This document shows positions 7,731 through 14,210 of a DNA stretch of 14,210 nt, in pieces (position 1 is the first letter of the stretch; every line of letters begins with the position of its first letter). The DNA is from an uncultured Mycoplasmataceae bacterium (lineage in GTDB: Bacteria > Bacillota_I > Bacilli_A > Mycoplasmatales > Mycoplasmoidaceae): NCBI GenBank assembly GCA_949283985.1, contig CASDUM010000122.1, positions 1 through 14,210 of the forward strand, in the 5' to 3' direction. Under the pieces are notes generated by a model that was given only the letters and a program-made list of their open reading frames with translations, was not told the origin of the DNA and ran no database searches. The translations under genes were made by a program, and so were the position numbers.

Positions 7731-9384
7731 ATATCTCAAATACAGTTGTAATTATTTTAGGATTTTTCTTTTTATTTTTTCATATGAAAAATTTAGCTAT
7801 TTCAATTGATTTTTCTTTCATATTATTAATAGAAAAATTCTTATCATTTAATATTTTTTCAATTTCTTCTTTAATTGAGTATGATATTTTTTGTATTAGT
7901 GATATTGAATCTTTAACATAAAAAATTCCTCTTGTAGAAACTTGTGGATTGCCAATAATTTTTTTATTTTTCTTATCATAACAAATTATGATGTTGAATA
8001 CTCCATTATCTGAAATTTCTTTTCTTTCTTCAATTGTTTTGATTGAGTTTTTTGATATTCTCTTACCATCAATCAAAATTGGATCTACATTTATTACTTC
8101 ATTTGTTTTAATAGCTTCTTTTTTATACAATTCTATAACTTCACCATTTCTTATAATAATTACATTATCTTTATGAAATTCTGCTTCTTGAGCAGTTTTT
8201 CTTAAAGTTTTTAACATTTTATATTCACCGTGAATTGGAACAATATATCTAGGATTTACCAACTTTATCATTAATTGTTGTTCTTGAGTTGTTGCGTGCC
8301 CAGATGCATGAATAATAGAATCAATTTTATGTTGTACTACTTTTGCACCAGTTTTAAATAATTTATTAACTAATTCTTCAACTGATAAAAAATTACCAGG
8401 AATAGGATTTGACGAAAGAACGAATGTATCTGTTTCTTTAACTATTATTTTGGGATGAGTTCCTAATGCTATTTGATTCAATGCTGCTTTTTCTTCACCT
8501 TGTGAACCTGTTAAAATAAATAAAAGTTCATTATCGCTATATGATTCAATTTCTTTTGTTGATATTATGTCATTTTCACCTATATTTATTAACCCAATTC
8601 TTTTTGCAGTTTTTATATTATTTTCCATTGATCTACCAATGATGCATATTTTCTTTTTTAATTCAATTGCACCTTCTATAACTTTTTCTATTCTAGATAA
8701 ATTACTTGAAAACGTTGAAATGAAAACTCTTCCTTTTGCATCTTTTATTATTTTTAATAAATTTTCAATTACGTGTATTTCAGAAGAACTAAATCCTTCA
8801 GCCTCTGCATTTGTTGTATCAATAAATAAAATATCTATATCTTTTTCGGCTATTTTACTTATTTTATTAATATCAGTTTGTTCGTCTGAACAAAAATCAA
8901 AACGGTAGTCTCCAGGATTAACTATATTTCCGTTTGGAGTTTCAATTAACACACCAAAACTATCTGGTACTGAATGACACACTCTAAAAAAATCCATTTT
9001 TATATTTTTAAGAGAAACAGTTAAATTTTCATCTATTATTTCATTTTCAGGTAAATTAAGTTTAAATTCATTTAACTTTCTTTTTATCATTTCGGTTGCT
9101 AATTTTGGAGCATATATTTTTTTAATATCAACTTTTGATAATAAATACGGAACTCCTCCAATATGATCTTCATGACCATGAGTTATGACTAAATATATAT
9201 TTTTCTTACTATTTTTTATAAGATATTCATAATTAGGAATGATTCCGTTCATACCTAATAATAATTCATTTGCAAATTTTATACCAGCATCCATAATAAT
9301 GATTTCATCATCATGTTCAACTACATACATATTTTTGCCAACTTCTTCAATCCCCCCCATGGCAAAAATTTTAGTTTTTTTCAT
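7729..9384 (-). CDS. rnj: Ribonuclease J
   Basis: RNase J is a metallo-beta-lactamase/beta-CASP nuclease with 5'-3' exo- and endonuclease activity in mRNA decay and rRNA processing. The protein has 551 residues, against 555 for Bacillus RNase J1. The N-terminus is MKKTKIFAMGGIEEVGKNMY. The metal site is intact: HGHEDH (69-74), H137 in CHSVPDS and D159 in NPGDYRFD. The beta-CASP part carries SGHATTQEQ (361-369) and H385 in PIHGEYKM. The C-terminal domain ends in NPKIITTVFEI after a TGA Trp at 7780-7782, matching the family ending K-P-x-I-x-x-x-x-x-E-V/I. The full catalytic set favours a J1-like enzyme over J2, though the paralogue assignment is inferred. The ribosome site AGGAG (9390-9394) overlaps the feoB stop TAG, and the gene starts 8 nt after feoB. 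Codons 9-11 contain a G7 run. Confidence 0.95.
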
Positions 9385-9392
9385 ATTATCTC

Positions 9393-11624
9393 CTAAATAT
9401 TAATTATTAAAATATTGTTTGTAATTAGTAATATTGCTAATACACCAACTATTGTTCAATTTATATATTTAAAAATTTTATTGTTAATTTCTTTTTCAAA
9501 GAAACCCTTGTTTTGTAAATTAATTCTTACAAATTTGATAACTGATAATGATAATACTAAAATTATTAATATACTAAATAATATTATTATTGATATATTA
9601 GTTATACCATTAGCAAATAATGATATTGAACCAACTACACTATATATTATACAAGATAATAAATATGTACCTAAAAAAATACTTACAATATTTAATACCA
9701 AATATTTCCATCCTAATTCTTTTCATATAGTAATAGCCGTTGCAACACAAGGTAAATAAAACATAAAGAATGATATGTATGATGATAGTAAAGCGATTCA
9801 TGTGTGTGGTAGGGATGATTGTAAATATAAACCAAATTCTTGACTTCCTCCAAATAGCATTTCTAGATTTGAAGCAGCAATTTCTTTAGCTGGAAAACTA
9901 GATACTAATGACATGGATAATTTTCAAGAATCACTATTATTCATAAAAATACCTGTAGGATATAAAAAATATTCAAAAGGATATGAAAGATATCTTAATA
10001 TTGAATCAGAACTATCACCACCTGTTATTATTCCTGTAAATGAAAGATTTGTTAGTATTCAAATTAATAAATTAATAACAAAAATAAATAATATAACTTT
10101 TCTTATAAATGAGTATACTTCTAATACTACTGTTCTAGCGATTGTAGATAAATCAGGTCATCTTCATTCAATAACTTCACTTGCAAATATTGTTTTTGAT
10201 TTTCTAAACATAGTATTAGAAAAAAATAACCCAACAAATAATGAAATAATAAAACTAATAATAGTCAATGAAAAAGTAAATAAGAAATTATATGCTTGAA
10301 TGTTAAATGCTTCAACTATTCATCCATAAACTACAACTCTTGCGCTACATGATATTAATGGAATAATCATTGATGTGATTATTTTTTCTTTTTTATTTGA
10401 TGCATTTTTACACATCATTATTGCTGGTATATTACATCCTGTACCCATGAATAAATTAACCAAAGTTCTTCCACTAATACCGAATTTATCTAAAACTTTA
10501 TCTGTTGCAATACTCACTCTTGACAAGAAACCAATTTGTTCTAGTAAAGTTGTTAGTGTAGTAAGTATTATTATTCAAGGAATAAAAGATAATGTTGTAA
10601 ATATACCATCAAATATTCCATCTTTAACAAAATTTATTCATCATTCATTAATACCTGAACCAAGCATTGAATTTTCTATTATTGTTTTAAGATCATCAAA
10701 ACCTGTATTCATTAAATCCTGTAAATAAGTACCTGTTCATTGACTGAATGTGAGAAAATATATAATTAATATTAAAATAATAAATAAGAAAATAGTCAAA
10801 TATGAATTATTAAAAATATCATGCAATTTTGTTTTTTTATGTAATGAAAATTTATTAATTTGTGTATTGTTATCTTTAAATAAAGTTAATAATTTATTAA
10901 TAAAATCCTTTTTTGTATTGAATATTGATTGAATATCGTCATGATTAATTTTACATTTCTTAATTAATAAATTCATTGTGTCAATTAGGTTGTTATTTTT
11001 TGCATGCTCAATAATTGTCATGTTGCCAATCAAAAATTGGATTGCATAAAATCTTTTTGATATTTGAATATCAAAATCTAAGTCATTGATTTTTGATATG
11101 AATGATTCAATTTTCTTATTGTATATAATTTTTTTATTATTTGTTTTAAAATTGCATGAACTATCATTTGAAAGATAATTAGAAAATATCTTAATACCTT
11201 TTCCTGTGTTTCCGTTGATTTTAAATACTTTAGCATCTAATTTTCTTTCTATACTAAAAGTGTTATATTGATTATTAAATTCATTTATTTTATTCAAAAC
11301 TATATAATTAAGATTACCAGTTTCAAACAAATCAATAGTAAGATATAAATCTCTTTCTAAATTACTAGTACTTAAAATTGAACAGATAGATACCTTATTG
11401 TCTATTAAATATTTAAGAATATCATTTTTTTTATACTTTGAATCAATTGAATAAATTCCAGGGGTATCAACAATTGTTACATTTTTATTTGTTCGTAATG
11501 AACCACTAGAGTTTTTAAATGTTACATTATCATAGTTTGCAACTTTTGAAAATTTTCATGTTATTTTATTAAATAATGTTGTTTTACCAACATTAGGTGA
11601 ACCAACTATAAAAACTTTATTCAT
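9393..11624 (-). CDS. feoB: Ferrous iron transport protein B (FeoB)
   Basis: FeoB is the GTPase-linked membrane permease for Fe2+. I read one open frame of 743 residues with all interruptions being TGA-Trp. The G domain has G1 GSPNVGKTT (8-16), a G2 region with NVT (33-35), G3 DTPG (53-56) and the family helix SNLERDLYLT (87-96). G4 reads NKIN (111-114), where NxxD is normal. A helical linker runs to about 270 and the first membrane helix is at about 277-295. The gate motifs are strong: FGISGRTLVN and GTGCNIPAIM with C397, SCSAR with C426, and YLPCVATAIT with C626, followed by WKELGWKY. The start overlaps the feoA stop by 8 nt, with GGAG at 11631-11634. The stop TAG lies inside the ribosome site of rnj. 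The length is normal for FeoB. Confidence 0.94.
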
Positions 11625-11862
11625 TTATTTCTCCATAAATTTCATATAGTTCTTCTATTCTAAATGCATATTCAGCTCCCCTTGATATGATAAAAACAAT
11701 ATTTTTATTGTTTTTTTTATCATATTTAACATCAATGGTTTCTTTTTCTCTAATTCCAATTTCATAAAGTTTATTAATTAAATTTATATCTTTAACTTTT
11801 ATTTCTTTTATTAAGAAACGAAAATTATTTATATTTTCTATAAATGATAATAATTTCTCCAT
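11617..11862 (-). CDS. feoA: Ferrous iron transport protein A (FeoA)
   Basis: FeoA is a small cytoplasmic SH3-like protein that assists FeoB. It has 81 residues, the usual size. The family pattern is seen in LINKLYEIGIREKETIDV (the L-x-x-L/I-G-I-x-x-G-x-x-V step, with Glu in place of Gly) and in the last strand region ISRGAEYAFRIEELYEI (family: V-x-G-x-x-x-x-L/F-R-x-x-E-A-x-x-I). Identity is divergent, so the call leans on the position directly before feoB with an 8-nt overlap. The ATG at 11860-11862 has AGGAA (11867-11871) as ribosome site. The leader is probably about 80 nt long if transcription starts at the promoter candidate at 11948-11964. Confidence 0.85.
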   Translation of the reverse strand: MEKLLSFIENINNFRFLIKEIKVKDINLINKLYEIGIREKETIDVKYDKKNNKNIVFIISRGAEYAFRIEELYEIYGEINE

Positions 11863-11871
11863 AATGTTCCT

Positions 11872-12003
11872 ATGATAGTAATAATTTAATATATATAAAA
11901 TGTATATAAAACGAGTATCACTAAATTTTAATTCAGACGACTATTAAATTTATAATATCATAAAATTAATATAAGTTTGTAAAAAAATATAATATAATAT
12001 AGT
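11872..12003. other. Noncoding leader/upstream region of feoA
   Basis: No gene is visible. The stretch holds the feoA leader, the promoter candidate at 11948-11964 and, on the plus strand, two overlapping TATAAT boxes (11988-11993 and 11993-11998) that point toward the 294-bp inverted-repeat segment. Those boxes have no convincing -35 and may be chance matches in A+T-rich DNA. Confidence 0.5.
11948..11964 (-). promoter_or_regulatory. Candidate feoA promoter, extended -10 shared with nusA
   Basis: The minus strand reads TTTATGATATTATAAAT. It contains TG-A-TATTAT, an extended -10-like element, and is identical over 17 nt to the sequence at 3214-3230 ahead of nusA. It is also a near-palindrome: seven of eight base pairs match around the centre of the first 16 bases, so an operator is an alternative reading. 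It lies 86 nt ahead of the feoA ATG. No clear -35 and no recognisable Fur box are present. Confidence 0.45.
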
Positions 12004-12016
12004 TGTAACCCTATTT
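12004..12016 (+). repeat. Left 13-bp inverted repeat
   Basis: TGTAACCCTATTT, exact reverse complement of 12285-12297. The bases beyond it differ between the two copies, so the match is 13 bp and no longer. Confidence 0.85.
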
Positions 12017-12284
12017 AGTTTTTATCTTATTTTATAAGGTAGAACTTGTTAAAATTGTATATTTGTGATTTAAAAACTTTATTTATTTTGTTTTTGTAAA
12101 TGATTTTGACATCTTATTGTAGTTATTCTACGTTTTGTTGTTGTTTTTTATTTTATGATTTTCTTAATCATTAACATGTTTTAGTTCATAAATTTTGAAT
12201 CCCTTCTCACACACACAAAGTATTTAATGATTTTATTATTAATTGTCTCTTCCAAAAAATCACTCGAAATTCAATTTTAATATA

Positions 12285-12297
12285 AAATAGGGTTACA
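12285..12297 (-). repeat. Right 13-bp inverted repeat
   Basis: AAATAGGGTTACA on the plus strand, exact reverse complement of 12004-12016. On the minus strand it supplies the TAA stop (12293-12295) of the coiled-coil remnant. Confidence 0.85.
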
Positions 12298-12493
12298 CTT
12301 TTTTATGTCTTATTTTTAATGTAACTAAATTATCATTGAAAATAAGATTTTTTAATGATTCTAAAATTTTATTATTTAAAAGATTTCTAACTCTTGCTTC
12401 AAGTTCAGAAATCTCATTTTCAATATCATTTAATCTCTCACTTACTTCATATTTAAATTCTTTAATTTCATTTTTGTTCTCTTCTTTAAAACT
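12293..12493 (-). pseudogene. Coiled-coil coding remnant without a start codon
   Basis: Between a TAA at 12494-12496 and a TAA at 12293-12295 the minus strand is open for 66 codons, but none of the upstream codons is ATG, GTG or TTG (the only GTG is the last codon). The translation is charged and helical, with hydrophobic residues alternating 4-3 across EVSERLNDIENEISELEARV (V, L, I, I, L, V), a textbook two-stranded coiled coil. It then ends in NLVTLKIRHKKV. Random A+T-rich DNA rarely gives such a pattern, so I read it as the remnant of a gene whose ends are lost. The downstream end coincides with the right inverted repeat, consistent with truncation by an insertion. I do not recognise the family. 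A chance open frame remains possible. Confidence 0.45.
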
Positions 12494-12513
12494 TTAAAAG
12501 TTGATAAAAAACA

Positions 12514-12542
12514 TCCACAAATAAAATGATTTTATATATAAT
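12514..12542 (+). promoter_or_regulatory. Candidate promoter of the phospho-glycosidase/PTS unit
   Basis: TCCACA at 12514-12519 (4 of 6 matches to TTGACA), a 17-bp spacer and an exact TATAAT at 12537-12542. The pseudogene ATG at 12567 follows 24 nt later, with AGGG at 12557-12560 as a possible ribosome site. No catabolite-repression operator is recognisable. Confidence 0.5.
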
Positions 12543-12566
12543 ATGTATATACAAGTAGGGAAATAT

Positions 12567-13893
12567 ATGAAGATAACAATAATTGGCGCTTGAAGTTCAT
12601 ACACACCTGAACTGGTAGAAGGCATCATTAATAATTATAAATATTTTAACTTTAAAGAATTATGCCTAATTGATGTTGAATTAGGAAAGAAAAACTGAAC
12701 ATCATTTTTGAATTAACAAAAATAATGTTCAAGAAAAAAATATTGATGTCAAAATAACAAAAACATTAAATCAAATAAAAGCAATTAAAGATTCAAATTT
12801 TATTGTAATTTAATTAAGAGTTGGTCGATTAGAAACAAGAATTATTGATGAAACTATTACGTTAAAATATGGATTACTAGGTCAAGAAACAAATGAATTT
12901 GGAGAAATGTTTAAAGCATTTAGAACAATTCATGTTATTTTTGATTTAATTGATAAAATTAAAAAATATGCAGCAAAAAATGTTTGAGTTATTAATTTTT
13001 CAAATCCAGCTGGAATAGTTACAGAAGCTGTTCACAAATATAAAAAATTCAAAAATTTTGTTGGGGTTTGTAATATTCCAATTCATCTAGAAATGATGTT
13101 TGCAGAGTGTTACAAAGTTAATAAAAATAAAATATTAATTGACTGAGTTGGACTAAATTATTTTGTATTTGGTATAAAAGTAAAATTGAATAATAAAGAT
13201 ATTACATTAGATGCTGTAAAATCTTATATTGACCCTAAAAAAGTTGAAGCTTTAACAATGAGAAATGCACCTCCTATTCCTTTAGAACCAGAATTTGTTA
13301 AATCACTAAATATGGTGCTATGCCCTTATTATAGATATTTTGTAAAATATAATGAGATAATAGAACAAGAAACTGAAGAACTTAAACATGATAATTTAAG
13401 ATCTGAAATTGTTAAAAAAGCTCAAGAAACTTTATTTAAAAAATATAAGGATATTAATTTGGATGAAAAACCAAAAGAACTTGAATTAAGAGGTGGAGCT
13501 TTTTATTCAAAAGTTGCTATTGATGTTCTTACAGCTCTTGCAGGTGGACCTTGTGTTATTTATGCGGTTGATTATCCAAATGATGGAACAATTGCAAATT
13601 TCCCTAAAGGGGATGTAATTGAAGATAGTTCGAAAATTCAAAAAAATAAAATTTCACAATTAAAATCAATCAAAAAAATTCCAGATGCAATTTATGGTTC
13701 AATCATTAATTTAAAAAATTATCAAGATATAGTTATTAAAGCAGCTATTAATGGTGATTATGGTTTAGGATTAGTTACTGCTAATATTTCACCTTTTTCA
13801 AAAGATGATAATAAAAATAAAATAGTGTATGATGAATTAATGAAAGCACATAAAAAATATTTACCTACATTTAATAAAAAGAAAGGAAAGTAA
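12567..13893 (+). pseudogene. Family 4 6-phospho-glycosidase, frameshifted and interrupted
   Basis: GH4 enzymes use NAD+ and a divalent metal to hydrolyse phosphorylated disaccharides such as cellobiose-6-phosphate after PTS uptake. The start reads MKITIIGAWSSYTPELVEGI, the GH4 NAD-binding N-terminus. The frame then shifts twice, each shift explained by one base missing from an A-tract: A5 at 12690-12694 and A7 at 12734-12740. An in-frame TAA at 12811-12813 replaces the conserved Gln of Q-L/F-RVG. The rest runs open from 12814 to 13893 through LRVGRLETR, INFSNPAG, VCNIP (metal-ligand Cys kept), VGLNYF where GLNHF is normal (metal-ligand His lost) and LRGGAFYSKVAID. LGQET is followed by NEFGEMFKAFRTIH, departing from the family's G-G and T-I-P positions. 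Restored length is about 442 residues, as expected. Several independent lesions argue against sequencing error. Confidence 0.9.
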
Positions 13894-13894
13894 T

Positions 13895-14210
13895 ATGTCT
13901 AAATATAATTATGAACAATTAGCGGGAATAAGTTTTCAAATTATAACTTATGCTGGTAGTGCAAAATCTGATGCAATGATGGCTATTTATGCTGCAAAAG
14001 AAGGAAAATTTGATGAGGCTGAAAAAAATATTAAAGAAGCAGAAAAAAATTTAATTGAAGCTGAAAAGCAACACGCTAGTTTAGTTCAAGATGAAGCTAC
14101 TGGAGAAAGTATTAATATTCCTTTATTATTAATGCATGCAGAAGATCAAATGTTAACAACACAAACATTAATTTTAATGGCTAAAGAATTTATTGATCTT
14201 TATAAAAAAA
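13895..14210 (+). CDS. PTS lactose/cellobiose family EIIA component (3' end beyond the window)
   Basis: EIIA of the Lac/Cel PTS passes phosphate from HPr to EIIB during uptake of beta-glucosides or lactose. The 105 residues visible are almost the whole protein (family 103-110). They show the three-helix pattern: ISFQIITYAGSAKSDAMMA, a long charged helix EAEKNIKEAEKNLIEAE, then IPLLLMHAEDQMLTTQT with the phosphorylated His at H81 and the buried Asp at D84. No lesion is seen. The ATG lies one base after the TAA of the phospho-glycosidase pseudogene, and GGAAAG in that gene's tail (13885-13890) serves as ribosome site. Which sugar it serves cannot be told: cellobiose, lactose and chitobiose IIA proteins look alike. 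The neighbouring GH4 remnant favours a beta-glucoside, with EIIB and EIIC expected to the right. Confidence 0.92.
   Translation, partial: MSKYNYEQLAGISFQIITYAGSAKSDAMMAIYAAKEGKFDEAEKNIKEAEKNLIEAEKQHASLVQDEATGESINIPLLLMHAEDQMLTTQTLILMAKEFIDLYKK

Larger units (their letters stand above)
12004..12297. mobile_element. Possible small mobile-element remnant (MITE-like), 294 bp between 13-bp inverted repeats
   Basis: TGTAACCCTATTT (12004-12016) and AAATAGGGTTACA (12285-12297) are exact inverted copies, so the segment begins with TG and ends with CA, as many insertion sequences do. The CCC/GGG core is unusual for this A+T-rich DNA. Inside there is no open frame of note on either strand, a (CA)5 run (12208-12217) and small hairpins such as GTAG-TTATT-CTAC near 12119-12132. 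The three bases flanking each end differ, so no target duplication is visible. It could be a decayed insertion sequence, a MITE, or a structured RNA closed by a long-range stem. The mobile-element label is an inference from the repeats alone. Confidence 0.4.

Noticed and set aside
9913..10299. Plus-strand open frames inside feoB, such as 9415-9759, 9913-10299 and 10375-10728
   Set aside because: They are antisense to an intact, well-matched FeoB frame, lack ribosome sites and show no family motifs.
12004..12297. Transposase remnant inside the inverted-repeat segment
   Set aside because: Short stretches on the minus strand are open for 20-30 codons, but I could see no DDE-type or helix-turn-helix motif in any frame.
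11872..12566. tRNA, CRISPR array, tmRNA or riboswitch in the long noncoding stretch
   Set aside because: There are no cloverleaf arms, CCA end, regularly spaced repeats or recognisable conserved cores.

Overview
This is mollicute DNA. It is very A+T-rich, and every long reading frame is interrupted by TGA exactly where a conserved protein needs tryptophan (for example NusA 'KG-W-PI', TruA 'FHG-W', FeoB 'TI-W-KELGW-KY'), so TGA was read as Trp (genetic code 4) throughout. Arginine is almost always AGA. The run nusA-infB-rbfA-membrane protein, the ecfA1-ecfA2-ecfT-truA block and the acidic-tailed NusA fit a Mycoplasma/Ureaplasma/Spiroplasma-type genome. I cannot fix the genus from sequence alone.

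Layout. (1) 1-3140, minus strand: an ECF vitamin/metal transporter energising module, ecfA1-ecfA2-ecfT, running directly into truA, which is cut by the window edge. (2) 3141-3284: a divergent promoter region holding a 10-bp-stem hairpin just ahead of nusA. (3) 3285-7695, plus strand: nusA-infB-rbfA and a three-helix membrane protein, tightly packed with overlapping ends, closed at 7701-7730 by a hairpin with T-tracts on both sides. (4) 7729-11862, minus strand: feoA-feoB-rnj, ferrous iron uptake followed by RNase J, with overlapping or 8-nt-spaced junctions. (5) 11863-12566: a 700-bp stretch without an intact gene. It holds the feoA promoter region, a 294-bp segment bounded by a perfect 13-bp inverted repeat, a startless coiled-coil coding remnant ending at that repeat, and the promoter of the next unit. 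(6) 12567-14210, plus strand: a decayed family 4 phospho-glycosidase gene, then an apparently intact PTS lactose/cellobiose IIA gene that runs off the end.

How the genes work together. The transcription/translation block (NusA, IF2, RbfA) is a classic co-expressed set, here lacking the rimP and ylxR genes that often accompany it. FeoA/FeoB import Fe2+. RNase J processes and decays mRNA and is translationally linked to feoB only by position. The sugar locus looks like a beta-glucoside PTS operon in decay: the hydrolase has two single-base deletions in A-tracts, a nonsense codon and a lost metal-binding His, while the IIA protein still carries its phosphorylation His.

I found no clearly new biological system. 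The most unexplained pieces are the inverted-repeat-bounded 294-bp segment with its abutting coiled-coil remnant, and a 17-nt sequence shared exactly by the nusA and feoA upstream regions.
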